From Niabella yanshanensis (GTDB taxonomy: Bacteria > Bacteroidota > Bacteroidia > Chitinophagales > Chitinophagaceae): a stretch of 64,000 nucleotides of DNA. Each line of letters begins with the position of its first letter. Within the stretch, counting starts at the first letter, position 1. The translations under genes and the position numbers were made by a program. The stretch is from assembly GCF_034424215.1 (NCBI RefSeq), contig NZ_CP139960.1:2666001-2730000 (forward strand). The letters run 5' to 3'. Under the pieces are notes generated by a model. It saw only the letters and a list, made by a program, of their open reading frames with translations. It was not told where the DNA came from and did no database searches. Shown piece after piece: positions 24,560 to 34,090 of the stretch.

Positions 24560-25672
24560 ATGTATATCAGAAGCATTCAGAAAGAGATCGAATCTAAGTT
24601 CGGTAAGAAAAAAGCTATTATAATTTTTGGTCCGAGGCAGGTGGGCAAAACAACACTTATTGAGCATATACTTAAAAATGAGTCTTACCTATTTTTGAAC
24701 TGTGACGACCCCACCACCAGCACCCTTTTAACGAATGCTAATACAGAACAGTTGAGAGCTCTTATAGGGAATTACAAAATTGTTTTTATTGACGAAGCAC
24801 AACGTATAGAAAACATTGGCCTCACCTTAAAAATAATTACAGACACTTTTAAAGATGTACAACTTATTGTTAGCGGCTCTTCTGCACTGGAATTATCGAA
24901 TACTTTAAAAGAACCTCTTACCGGCAGAAAATGGGAATATGAGTTATGGCCCGTTTCCTGGAAAGAATTTGAAGCCAGCACCGGGTATCTTAAAGCACAA
25001 CAGCAACTCGAACTTAGAATTGTCTATGGTATGTACCCTGATGTAATTAACCGGACAGGAGAGGAAGAAGAGACATTGAAAGAATTGGCCGGAAGTTATT
25101 TGTACAAAGATCTATTGGCCATAGGAGGCATAAGAAAGCCCGAAGTACTTGAAAAAATTTTGCAGGCGTTGGCACTTCAATTAGGACAGGAAGTAAGCTA
25201 CAACGAATTAGCGTCGCTTATCGGAGTTGATAAAAAAACCATTGCTACGTATATCGACCTCTTACAAAAAGCTTATGTAATCTTTAGGTTGGGAAGCTTT
25301 AGCCGTAACCTTCGCAATGAAATTAAAACCAACCAGAAAATATACTTTTTAGATACAGGGATCAGAAATGCAGTTATCGGAAATTTCACTCCCTTGGGCT
25401 TACGACAAGACAAGGGGGCTTTGTGGGAAAATTTTTTAATTGCCGAAAGACAAAAAAAACTAAAATATGAACGGCTGAACGCACATCCCTATTTCTGGAG
25501 AACGGTACAGCAACAGGAAATCGATTATGTAGAAGATGGGAATGGTATCATTACAGGATACGAGATAAAATGGAACGCCAACGCCAAACTCAAAGCTTTC
25601 TCATCTTTTAAAGAAACATACAATGCCGATGTTCATTTGATCCACCACCAGAACTTCAGGGAATTTCTTTAA
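24560..25672 (+). CDS. AAA-type ATPase with DUF4143 domain
   Basis: The 370-residue protein has a P-loop GPRQVGKTT (about 24-32), a Walker B IVFIDEAQR, and a C-terminal DUF4143-like module with E-x-D-Y-V-E and G-Y-E-I-K-W, a pattern reminiscent of PD-(D/E)xK nucleases. This family of ATPases is often found in variable genomic regions; its biochemical role is not established. The ATG at 24560 is preferred over a TTG at 24539 because it follows the repeat-borne promoter by about 19 bp. Confidence 0.88.
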   Translation: MYIRSIQKEIESKFGKKKAIIIFGPRQVGKTTLIEHILKNESYLFLNCDDPTTSTLLTNANTEQLRALIGNYKIVFIDEAQRIENIGLTLKIITDTFKDVQLIVSGSSALELSNTLKEPLTGRKWEYELWPVSWKEFEASTGYLKAQQQLELRIVYGMYPDVINRTGEEEETLKELAGSYLYKDLLAIGGIRKPEVLEKILQALALQLGQEVSYNELASLIGVDKKTIATYIDLLQKAYVIFRLGSFSRNLRNEIKTNQKIYFLDTGIRNAVIGNFTPLGLRQDKGALWENFLIAERQKKLKYERLNAHPYFWRTVQQQEIDYVEDGNGIITGYEIKWNANAKLKAFSSFKETYNADVHLIHHQNFREFL

Positions 25673-25768
25673 TTCCTGCGCAACCGTTTGTCTTTATACT
25701 GTTGCCAAAAAGCTTTTTATTTGCAGAAGCTTTGCAAATAAAAAAATATTCATTTTTAATCAGGAAAT

Positions 25769-26956
25769 ATGAACGAAAAATTTACCCAACGTATCGCAGG
25801 TGAGGTGGAAGAAATAAAAACCTCCGGCTTATACAAAAGCGAGCGAGTTATTAATAGCCCGCAGGGTGCCGAAATAGAAGTTAACGGCAAAACGGTGCTT
25901 AACTTTTGCGCCAATAACTACCTGGGCCTCTCCTCCCACCCCGATGTAATTAAAGCGGCCCACGAAGCCATCAACTCTCATGGTTATGGCATGAGCAGTG
26001 TTCGTTTTATTTGCGGAACACAAGATATACATAAAGAATTAGAGAAAAAGATCTCTGAATTTTTAGGCACCGAAGATACCATTCTATACGCAGCAGCTTT
26101 TGATGCGAATGGGGGCGTATTTGAACCCCTGTTTAATGATCAGGATGCTATTATATCGGACGCATTGAATCATGCCAGCATTATCGATGGTGTAAGACTT
26201 TGTAAAGCCCAGCGCTTCAGGTATGAACATAATAATATGGAGGACCTGGAAGCTAAATTACAGGAAGCAGCCGGCTGCCGTAGCCGCATTATCGTAACCG
26301 ATGGTTCATTCAGCATGGACGGCACTATTGCCCAATTGGATAAAATTGTGGCACTGGCAGAAAAACACGATGCAGTGATTATGATCGACGAGTGCCATTC
26401 TTCGGGGTTCCTGGGTAAAACCGGTCGCGGCACCCACGAGTACCGTGGTGTAATGGGTAAAATAGATATTATCACCGGTACTTTAGGTAAAGCATTGGGC
26501 GGCGCATCTGGAGGTTTTACTTCGGGGCGTAAAGAAATTATTGACATGTTGCGCCAGAAATCACGTCCTTACCTGTTTAGCAATACAGTAGCACCTTCTA
26601 TTGTCGGGGCATCTATCGCAGTACTGGATATGCTATCAGCCTCAACCCATTTGCGTGACAAGCTCGAATTCAACACTAAATATTTCCGGGAAAAGATGAC
26701 AGCGGCTGGCTTCGACATTAAACCAGGCGATCACCCTATTGTGCCAATCATGCTCTACGATGCCGTGCTGGCAGCCGATTTTGCAGCAAAACTATTAGAA
26801 GAAGGCGTATATGTGATTGGCTTCTTCTTCCCGGTGGTTCCCAAAGGCCAGGCGAGAATACGGGTACAATTAAGTGCAGCTCACGAACAGGGGCACCTGG
26901 ATAAAGCCATCGCAGCCTTCACCAAAATAGGTAAAGAGTTGCGAGTATTGAAATAA
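25769..26956 (+). CDS. kbl: glycine C-acetyltransferase (2-amino-3-ketobutyrate CoA ligase)
   Basis: Kbl converts 2-amino-3-oxobutyrate and CoA to glycine and acetyl-CoA, using PLP. The 395-residue product is collinear with the alpha-oxoamine synthase family, including the PLP Lys241 in TGTLGKALGG and the HSSGF/DECH segment (about 207-213). No tdh gene is visible next to it. It is followed by a terminator hairpin. Confidence 0.93.
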   Translation: MNEKFTQRIAGEVEEIKTSGLYKSERVINSPQGAEIEVNGKTVLNFCANNYLGLSSHPDVIKAAHEAINSHGYGMSSVRFICGTQDIHKELEKKISEFLGTEDTILYAAAFDANGGVFEPLFNDQDAIISDALNHASIIDGVRLCKAQRFRYEHNNMEDLEAKLQEAAGCRSRIIVTDGSFSMDGTIAQLDKIVALAEKHDAVIMIDECHSSGFLGKTGRGTHEYRGVMGKIDIITGTLGKALGGASGGFTSGRKEIIDMLRQKSRPYLFSNTVAPSIVGASIAVLDMLSASTHLRDKLEFNTKYFREKMTAAGFDIKPGDHPIVPIMLYDAVLAADFAAKLLEEGVYVIGFFFPVVPKGQARIRVQLSAAHEQGHLDKAIAAFTKIGKELRVLK

Positions 26957-26980
26957 TAGAAAAGAATAGCATTATCTGAC

Positions 26981-27011
26981 GTCATGGACCGCGGTTCATG
27001 ACTTTTTTATT
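26981..27011 (+). terminator. rho-independent terminator after kbl
   Basis: A 10-bp stem GTCATGGACC / GGTTCATGAC (one wobble) with a 2-nt loop is followed by TTTTTTATT (27003-27011). Confidence 0.8.
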
Positions 27012-27094
27012 AAAACATAACCTAAAGACTCCTATAATAAATACTGTTTACGAATAAGCCTGCATAATCTGCAGTTTGGGATAACAGGTTTTTC

Positions 27095-28411
27095 CTATTT
27101 CCTGAATTTTTCAAAATTGTTGATGTTGATATGGGAGGCTTTCAGTTCATGCATCATATTGTACAATCCGAAGAAAGTGCGGTTCATATAGATAAAATGT
27201 CTGGAACCTCTGTTGGTATTGAATTTGCGCATTTCACTAAGCCTGGCATATTGTTGTCCCAAAGCTGCTATTTCTTCGAAAAACTTCTCGTCAGAAAAAT
27301 CGAAATGCGCAGCATTAAACGGGCGCGTAAACAATTCCAGCATGTCGTAAAACAGTTGCTTAAAGTATGTCTTTTCTTCCGGTGAATCTTCAGCCGCCAA
27401 TATCTCCAGTTCGTATAATTTCTTCTCAAACATCGATGGGATCTTAAGGTTCTTTTGATCAGCTAACTCAAAGTAGGGTTTATAAAAATCAGCAGGAATT
27501 TCTTTAATGCAGCCAAAATCAATCACCAGCAACTCGCTGTCAGCAGATATTAAAAAGTTACCCGGATGTGGATCAGCATGCAGCTTCCTGAGCACATGCA
27601 ATTGGTACATATAAAAATCCCAGAAAGTTTGTCCCAGTAGATTCCGATCGGCTTCGGTATGCCCCTTTTGAACGTACTCTGAGAAATGAATACCGTCCAT
27701 CCAGTCCATTGTGAGAATCTTCTCGCAGGAATAATCCGGGTAATAACCAGGGAATTTTATATTCGGTAAATGGGCACAATCATTTGCAAACTGCTGGCTT
27801 CGTTTCAACTCCAGCACATAATCGGTTTCTTCAAAAAGTTTTTGCTCCACTTCCCCAAAGTATTTTTCAGAACCCTCTTTTCGGATATTGAACATCTTCA
27901 TAGCAATGGGTTTTACCATTTTCAGGTCGGACGAAATACTCTCTTTTACACCCGGGTACTGAATTTTGACAGCAAGCTTTTTATCGCTTTTCATAGCCTG
28001 GTGCACCTGCCCGATACTTGCAGCGTTGATCGATTCAGGAGAGAAACTATCAAAAATATCTTCAGGGTTTTTACCAAAATATTGCCGGAAGGTTTTACGT
28101 ACCAAAGCAGCCGAGAGTGGAGGCACCGAAAATTGTGAAAGTGAAAATTTATCTACATAAGCTGCAGGTAACAAGTTCTTTTCCATGCTCAGCATTTGCG
28201 CTACTTTAAGCGCCGAGCCTTTCAGCTCTTTTAAACTGTCATAAATGTCCGTAGCATTTTGCTCATGCAGGTTGGCGCGGGCCTCGGCTTCATCTTTGGT
28301 TAACTTCTCCCCGTAATACTTAATATAATTAATACCCACTTTAGCTCCTGCCTTCAATAAGTTACCCGCACGTCCTATTTTGCTGGTGGGTATAGAATTC
28401 AATGTCTTCAT
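27095..28411 (-). CDS. ABC1/ADCK/UbiB-family kinase-like protein
   Basis: The 438-residue protein has the ABC1 kinase-like core: LKGSALKVAQMLSME, a Lys-containing AVKIQYPGV strand, HADPHPGNF and a DFG-like VIDFGCIKE motif. Members support quinone or lipid metabolism, but substrates are not certain. The TetR-type gene upstream on the same strand (36 bp) is probably co-transcribed, and this pairing may be functional. Confidence 0.9.
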   Translation of the reverse strand: MKTLNSIPTSKIGRAGNLLKAGAKVGINYIKYYGEKLTKDEAEARANLHEQNATDIYDSLKELKGSALKVAQMLSMEKNLLPAAYVDKFSLSQFSVPPLSAALVRKTFRQYFGKNPEDIFDSFSPESINAASIGQVHQAMKSDKKLAVKIQYPGVKESISSDLKMVKPIAMKMFNIRKEGSEKYFGEVEQKLFEETDYVLELKRSQQFANDCAHLPNIKFPGYYPDYSCEKILTMDWMDGIHFSEYVQKGHTEADRNLLGQTFWDFYMYQLHVLRKLHADPHPGNFLISADSELLVIDFGCIKEIPADFYKPYFELADQKNLKIPSMFEKKLYELEILAAEDSPEEKTYFKQLFYDMLELFTRPFNAAHFDFSDEKFFEEIAALGQQYARLSEMRKFNTNRGSRHFIYMNRTFFGLYNMMHELKASHININNFEKFRK

Positions 28412-28447
28412 TCACAAATATCATTTGATTGAGAATAGCCTGACGCA

Positions 28448-29122
28448 TTATCCCATTTGAAATTTTTCTTTCCACAAAAACTTCCCCAGGTCCAGTACCT
28501 TATTCATAATGGGATTGCTGACCACATCAAACCCCGTGTCGATCGTCTTTTCGATGTAGATATCCGTTTTCTCGAATCCGAGCGAATCATCTTTTTTCCA
28601 GAACTCCAAAACGCTTACAAAATGCAACCATAAAACGCCCTCCTTCGATTTTCCGTTAAACTGTTTCAGGAACTCAGGCGCTTTTTCAAAAAAATCTTCA
28701 TTGTCGAACGAAAGCCTTTGACTGAATTGCTTGTGCCTGGATTTTAAAGCGCGAAGTAATCGATGTTGCTGCACCAGGTCGCCCTTCAGCAACAACAGTA
28801 TCAACGATCGGTTGAGCTTAAAATTCTCGAAAAGGATAAAATACAAATTGAGTAATTTTTCCCTGGCAGGCATTTCCTGAAAATGTTCAATCTGAGCGGC
28901 CAGTTCTAATGACCTGTCAAAAAAATGAACCAGGTAAGCTTGCTCCAAACTATCGAACCCCGAGAAAAAATCATAAAAGGCGCTCTCCGTTAACTGGTGT
29001 TTTTTTGCAAACAGGTACACACTTTCCGGGCGCTTTCCATGCGTTAGCAGGTATTCGCTGTACCACTCCATTAAAGTAGTTTTATCAATTGGCTTTGCTT
29101 TTGTTTTGTTTACATTTTTCAT
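28448..29122 (-). CDS. TetR family transcriptional regulator
   Basis: The 224-residue protein has an N-terminal helix-turn-helix (about 20-65) with LTESAFYDFFSGFDSLEQAY, fitting TetR, and a helical C-terminal ligand domain. It lies directly upstream of the ABC1-like gene. Its ligand is unknown. Confidence 0.82.
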   Translation of the reverse strand: MKNVNKTKAKPIDKTTLMEWYSEYLLTHGKRPESVYLFAKKHQLTESAFYDFFSGFDSLEQAYLVHFFDRSLELAAQIEHFQEMPAREKLLNLYFILFENFKLNRSLILLLLKGDLVQQHRLLRALKSRHKQFSQRLSFDNEDFFEKAPEFLKQFNGKSKEGVLWLHFVSVLEFWKKDDSLGFEKTDIYIEKTIDTGFDVVSNPIMNKVLDLGKFLWKEKFQMG

Positions 29123-29393
29123 GACCGGTTCTTTTTTGATGGAAATTTGTGTGCCAGGCTGTCAAAGCTAATCAAAGTATACTGTATTGCTATAACGGTT
29201 TCCACATAGCATCATAACAACAGGAAAACAAATAAGGTTGAGACATCCCTGGCGTTTTAATTTCTTTAACAGAATGCTGTAAATTTACCTATGTTAAAAT
29301 ATTTCCGGTGAGCTGGAGTATGGATACCGTATCAATTTCAAATTGACCGTCGATATCAGGTTGCTATAAGACGGGAAGCTTGTTCATCACCTC

Positions 29394-30305
29394 ATGTTTG
29401 CAAAACTTATTACATTTTTATTATGCCTTATAACCATACAACAGGTTGGGGCTCAAACCCAGGCTCCCCTGGCGCAATTCCCATCGCCCATGCTTGAAAA
29501 TATACGCAGGCATGAACGGGTTACGTTTGAGATGGAGCCTTCAAAAACAATCATACTTAATGACATACTACCTAAACCTGTAACTATATATCTTCCGGCC
29601 AATCTCCGGAAATCAAAGCAGGCCGATTTATTGATTCACTTTCATGGTTTAGCGCCAGTCGTAGCCTATGCAGCCTATCAATATAAGTATCCGTTAATCG
29701 CCGTTTCTGTCAACCTCGGATCGGGATCCGCGGCGTATGCGCAACCTTTCGTTAATGATGCAGCTTTTGAAAAACTCAGGCAAGCCGTTTTGGATACCGT
29801 GCGCAAACATATCGGACGTTCTTTGCCTACGGGAAAAATCATTCTGAGTGGATTTAGCGCAGGCTATGGAGCCATCAGAAGTATTCTTTTGCACCCTGCA
29901 GCCTTTAAAGACATTCAAACTGTTCTGCTTTTAGACGGTTTACACACCAGTTATATCCCCGAAAGAAAAGTATTAGCAGAGGGAGGTTTGATCGACTCTA
30001 TCTCCCTTGACCCCTTTATTCAATTTGCCAGGGAAGCCATTAATAAATTGTCAGGTAAGAAATTCATGTTTACCCATTCAGAGATTTTCCCGGGCACATT
30101 TTCCAGTACCACGGAAACAGCCCAATATCTGTTGCAAAAATTAAATATCAAAACAATCCCTGTTTTAAAATGGGGGCCTTTAGGTATGCAACAGATCAGT
30201 AAAGCATCAAGCGGAAATTTTTCTGTATTAGGCTTTGCCGGTAATACTGCACCTGATCATATCGATCATTTTCATGGTTTATTTCATTTTTTGCATCAGC
30301 TATAA
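29394..30305 (+). CDS. secreted alpha/beta hydrolase-like protein
   Basis: The 303-residue protein has a signal peptide (about 1-20, ending VGAQ) and an alpha/beta hydrolase core: IHFHGLA for the oxyanion strand and the nucleophile elbow GFSAGYG. A late His in DHIDHFHG could complete the triad. Substrate unknown; probably periplasmic or exported. It is not in an obvious operon. The upstream 271 bp contain an imperfect copy of the S10 peptidase start region. Confidence 0.8.
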   Translation: MFAKLITFLLCLITIQQVGAQTQAPLAQFPSPMLENIRRHERVTFEMEPSKTIILNDILPKPVTIYLPANLRKSKQADLLIHFHGLAPVVAYAAYQYKYPLIAVSVNLGSGSAAYAQPFVNDAAFEKLRQAVLDTVRKHIGRSLPTGKIILSGFSAGYGAIRSILLHPAAFKDIQTVLLLDGLHTSYIPERKVLAEGGLIDSISLDPFIQFAREAINKLSGKKFMFTHSEIFPGTFSSTTETAQYLLQKLNIKTIPVLKWGPLGMQQISKASSGNFSVLGFAGNTAPDHIDHFHGLFHFLHQL

Positions 30306-30814
30306 AGTTCCCAACGCATCAATTAAATTCCGGCATACACTCCGCAATAGAGTGCAATTCAATTTTTCGCCAAAGTCGTGCCAGCCGAGGTGCCCGCCCG
30401 AGTCTGTACGCCCGCCTGACCGGACGGGCAGGGACGGGGAAGCATCTCCTAAATAGCGGCGGTTTCTCCGGGGACAGAGACGCATCAATCATGAATATAT
30501 CGCTGCGATGCAGCTCTGCTGCCTTCATGACTATTTTTTTACTGATATGTTGCAGCTACGCTGCTTTTATTATGGTGATCATTGCCGCATGGCGGCATCG
30601 TATTAATAGAAGCCATAATAATTCATTAGCTACCGGAGCTGCGTAGCAGCGATATATTTTATTTTAAGCAGAGCGGAATTGATGCGATCACACCGGAAAT
30701 TTCCAGACAGGCTCAAAAGAACCTACAAAAAGAAGTATAGCAGAAAGCGAAAATTTGAATTACCCCCCGCAATAATCATCATCCTTTCTTTCCCGGAATA
30801 CTGTAAATTGCCTT
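30306..30814. mobile_element. foldback (MITE-like) repeat region, no gene
   Basis: No open gene is supported over 509 bp. A 23-bp imperfect inverted repeat (30494-30516 with 30636-30658; two mismatches) and a 9-bp perfect outer pair CGCATCAAT (30481-30489) with ATTGATGCG (30678-30686) define a ~206-bp foldback element. A further direct copy of CGCATCAATT occurs at 30315. Inside are small GC hairpins (GCAGC/GCTGC and GCCGC/GCGGC). The segment 30370-30440 is GC-rich. No transposase is present. Confidence 0.6.
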
Positions 30815-32353
30815 ATGTTAAAAGATATCGTTCTCTTCATCTGTATGATCACGGCCTCAGCAACAGGGCACGCTCAGGACGGCAAATCCAAAACAACAGA
30901 ATCAGAAAAACCACAGACCATCAAAAACAGCAGCCCTGATCTGAAATTTGACCCCGACGCTACGGTTGTTACTTATCATACGGTGATCATTAATGGTAAA
31001 GCAGTTCCCTACAAAGCTACTGCAGGCACACTACCGGTTTGGGATGCCGATGGAAAGGCTATTGCAGGCGTATTCTTCGTATACTATGAAAGAACGGATG
31101 TGAAGGACAAGAGTACACGCCCGCTCACTATCTCTTTTAACGGAGGGCCGGGGTCAGCATCGGTATGGATGCATATTGGATATACGGGACCCGTATTTTT
31201 GAATATAGACGATGAAGGCTATCCCGTGCAGCCTTATGGATACGCACCCAACCAACATTCTATTTTAGATGTCACCGATATAGTGTACGTAGACCCTGTG
31301 AATACCGGCTTTTCGAAAATGGTGGGCAAAGATGTAGCCCGCGAAAAGTTCTTTGGTGTTAACGCTGATATTAAATACCTGGGCGACTGGGTAAACAGTT
31401 TTGTAAGCCGGTACGATCGCTGGGCCTCACCTAAATTCCTGATTGGCGAAAGCTATGGTACTACCCGCGTATCCGGATTAGCGTTAGAGCTGCAACAATC
31501 CCATTGGATGTACCTGAATGGTGTAGTGTTGGTGTCTCCCACCGACCTCGGCATTGAACGCGGTACTGCAACCGATGCGGCCTTATTGCTTCCCTATTAT
31601 GCAGCCACCGCCTGGTACCACAAAAAACAGCCGTCAGACTTATTACAAAAAGACCTGGCAGACATGCTGCCTGAAGTTGAAAATTTTACGATGAATGAGT
31701 TAATACCTGCGTTGAATAAGGGAAGTTTCTTGGATGACGGGGCCAAACAAATGCTGGCCGCCAAAATAGCCCGCTATTCAGGCATTTCCGAAAAAATTAT
31801 CTTACAAAATAATTTATCGGTTGGCACCAGCCTGTTCTGGAAGGAACTGCTGCGTCATGAAGGCTTGACCATAGGTCGCTTAGATTCAAGATACAGGGGT
31901 ATCGATAAACAGGATGCAGGAAATAGCCCTGATTTCAATGCAGAACTTACCGCATGGCTGCATGCGTTTACACCCCCCATTAACATGTACCTGAAAAAAG
32001 AGCTGGGCTATAAAACGGACTATCCCTATAACATGTTTGGGCCGGTTCATCCCTGGGACAATAAAGGCAATCAAACCGGCGAAAACCTGCGCCAGGCGAT
32101 GGCTACCAATCCTTATTTACATGTACTGGTACAATCGGGTTATTACGATGGCGCCTGCGATTATTTCAACGCCAAATACAATATGTGGCAAATGGACCCG
32201 TCGGGCAAGCTCAAAAACAGGATGAGTTGGGAAGGCTATCGGAGTGGTCATATGATGTACCTGCGCAAAGAAGATCTGAAAACGAGTACACAGCATCTGC
32301 GCGAGTTCATAAAGAAGGCGATTCCGAAAGCAGGTACGCCCGCCAAATATTAA
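30815..32353 (+). CDS. serine carboxypeptidase (peptidase family S10)
   Basis: The 512-residue exported enzyme has a signal peptide (ending GHAQ), the S10 substrate-recognition motif NGGPGS, and the active-site GESYG (Ser near 213). The Asp in VLVQSGYYDG and the His in GYRSGHMMY complete the catalytic triad. It probably removes C-terminal residues from peptides outside the inner membrane. It ends on the same four bases as the convergent M14 peptidase gene. Confidence 0.9.
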   Translation: MLKDIVLFICMITASATGHAQDGKSKTTESEKPQTIKNSSPDLKFDPDATVVTYHTVIINGKAVPYKATAGTLPVWDADGKAIAGVFFVYYERTDVKDKSTRPLTISFNGGPGSASVWMHIGYTGPVFLNIDDEGYPVQPYGYAPNQHSILDVTDIVYVDPVNTGFSKMVGKDVAREKFFGVNADIKYLGDWVNSFVSRYDRWASPKFLIGESYGTTRVSGLALELQQSHWMYLNGVVLVSPTDLGIERGTATDAALLLPYYAATAWYHKKQPSDLLQKDLADMLPEVENFTMNELIPALNKGSFLDDGAKQMLAAKIARYSGISEKIILQNNLSVGTSLFWKELLRHEGLTIGRLDSRYRGIDKQDAGNSPDFNAELTAWLHAFTPPINMYLKKELGYKTDYPYNMFGPVHPWDNKGNQTGENLRQAMATNPYLHVLVQSGYYDGACDYFNAKYNMWQMDPSGKLKNRMSWEGYRSGHMMYLRKEDLKTSTQHLREFIKKAIPKAGTPAKY

Positions 32354-34077
32354 GGTACCCTGTAAACCGGATAGGTTAAATAAGCCGGCTCTACCCAGGG
32401 TGAGTGCTGGTAAATAAAATTCAGCTGGGTGCCAGCACTTTGAGCAAAGGCGGTATCTAGCCTGCGCCTGGCTTCCAGTTTCTGCTGCAGTTCATTATTT
32501 GATTTTAAATAGTCAGCAGCTATATCCTCAAAATGATAATCGGAGTAGCCTTCTTTTTGTTGAAGAATAGCATCAAAAAAATTCCATTTAAAATAGGAAT
32601 CTTCTGCAGCAGGTTCTAGTGTTTCTATCAAAAATCGGTTGGCAGCCTGGTTCATCGGGATGTACCAGTCGCCCTTTCTGAACTGGATAGACCGCGAAGC
32701 AACACTTAGCTTTATATCCGAATTAGGATGATGACCCTCATACGGACGCAGACTAGCTTTATAATCTTCAATGCGGTATACCTGTACACTAATTAATGTA
32801 TCCTTGTTAATGGGCTGCATAACAATATGGTTAGCTTTTAGTCTTTCAACAACCTTCCACCAACCCTGCGGAATGATATATGCTTTGGGTTTGTTTATAA
32901 CGGTAACTGACTGATACTGGTTGTAAAAAGGCACCTGCAGCGTATACGGCTTTGTCCTGTCGTAATACAACCTCGGCAAACCGGATATTTTACTGGGCTT
33001 GTAGCCACTTTCATACCCTTTAAAAGTAATCATCTTTGAACTCGCTTTATCCAGCTGCCAGCCAATTGTAAAACTGTCTTTTGTGATCGCTTCTTCTTTG
33101 GCACGGGCTCGTAATTCCAATATCTGGTGTTGTTCAGCACCGGCAAACTCAATAAAAGATTTCATTAACTCGTATGTAGATTGCACGCGTTGCGAATAAG
33201 GTTTCAGCATATGTGTTTCGGGCACAAAAGCAAATGTGTTCCATAACGTCGCATAGCCACTACTGTAACGCGGCGCGTCCCAGAAAGCATTCCATCCTTT
33301 TTCTACCTTATCCCGGTGGTCAAAGTTGACATAAGGAACCAGGTCATACCCTTTCTTTTTCATCGAACTGTATAAAGCTGGTTCCATCACCTCGTTAAGA
33401 TATAGCCCCATAGCACCCCCCAACTTATTATGTTGCGACGTCAGCAAAGTCATCGCATGCTGATAATCGGCGCCATTGCTCACGTGGTTGTCTATCAAAA
33501 TATCCGGATCGATCAGATGAAAAATATGGGCGAAAGATAGGGCCTCTTTAGAATCAGCCTTAATAAAATCCCTGTTAAGGTCAAGATTCTGTGCATTACC
33601 TCTGAATCCGAAAGCTTCCGGACCATTTTGATCTACACGATAATCATCACTCCGGTTTAAGCATCCACCAATATTATAAACCGGGATAATGGCCAGCACT
33701 ACCTGCCGGGGTAGTTTCAGCTTTCCTCTCGCAATATCTGCTGCCAGTAACATACTGGCGTCAATGCCATCCGGCTCTCCCGGGTGTATGCCATTATTAA
33801 TAAGTATAACAAGTCTTTTTTCCCGCTTGATCTGCCTGTAGTCGCTAACACCATCGTTACTCACTGTTACCAGGTGCAGGGGCAGGCCGGCGTCGGTCAT
33901 GCCCATGGAGCTAATGAATATCTTGCGGGAAGCCTTATCCGCCTGCTTCCACCAGTCGATAATTTCGCCATAAGCAGGAGTTTCTTTACCACCGGATCGT
34001 TCGAGCACCGTTACAGGCAGCTGTGCAAAAGCTACACAGGAAGCCAGCATGGAACTTAGCAAAAAAAGTTTTTTCAT
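32350..34077 (-). CDS. M14-family zinc carboxypeptidase-like protein
   Basis: The 575-residue protein has a signal peptide (MKKLFLLSSMLASCVAFA), and an M14 core with HPGE (His and Glu zinc ligands, about residue 96) and a later DNHVSNGADY His ligand. Further conserved segments are LDLNRDF and a final Glu-containing region. The C-terminal ~200 residues form an additional domain. It is probably periplasmic or secreted. It overlaps the convergent S10 peptidase by 4 bp. Confidence 0.85.
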   Translation of the reverse strand: MKKLFLLSSMLASCVAFAQLPVTVLERSGGKETPAYGEIIDWWKQADKASRKIFISSMGMTDAGLPLHLVTVSNDGVSDYRQIKREKRLVILINNGIHPGEPDGIDASMLLAADIARGKLKLPRQVVLAIIPVYNIGGCLNRSDDYRVDQNGPEAFGFRGNAQNLDLNRDFIKADSKEALSFAHIFHLIDPDILIDNHVSNGADYQHAMTLLTSQHNKLGGAMGLYLNEVMEPALYSSMKKKGYDLVPYVNFDHRDKVEKGWNAFWDAPRYSSGYATLWNTFAFVPETHMLKPYSQRVQSTYELMKSFIEFAGAEQHQILELRARAKEEAITKDSFTIGWQLDKASSKMITFKGYESGYKPSKISGLPRLYYDRTKPYTLQVPFYNQYQSVTVINKPKAYIIPQGWWKVVERLKANHIVMQPINKDTLISVQVYRIEDYKASLRPYEGHHPNSDIKLSVASRSIQFRKGDWYIPMNQAANRFLIETLEPAAEDSYFKWNFFDAILQQKEGYSDYHFEDIAADYLKSNNELQQKLEARRRLDTAFAQSAGTQLNFIYQHSPWVEPAYLTYPVYRVP

Positions 34078-34090
34078 TTCTGAGATTGAA

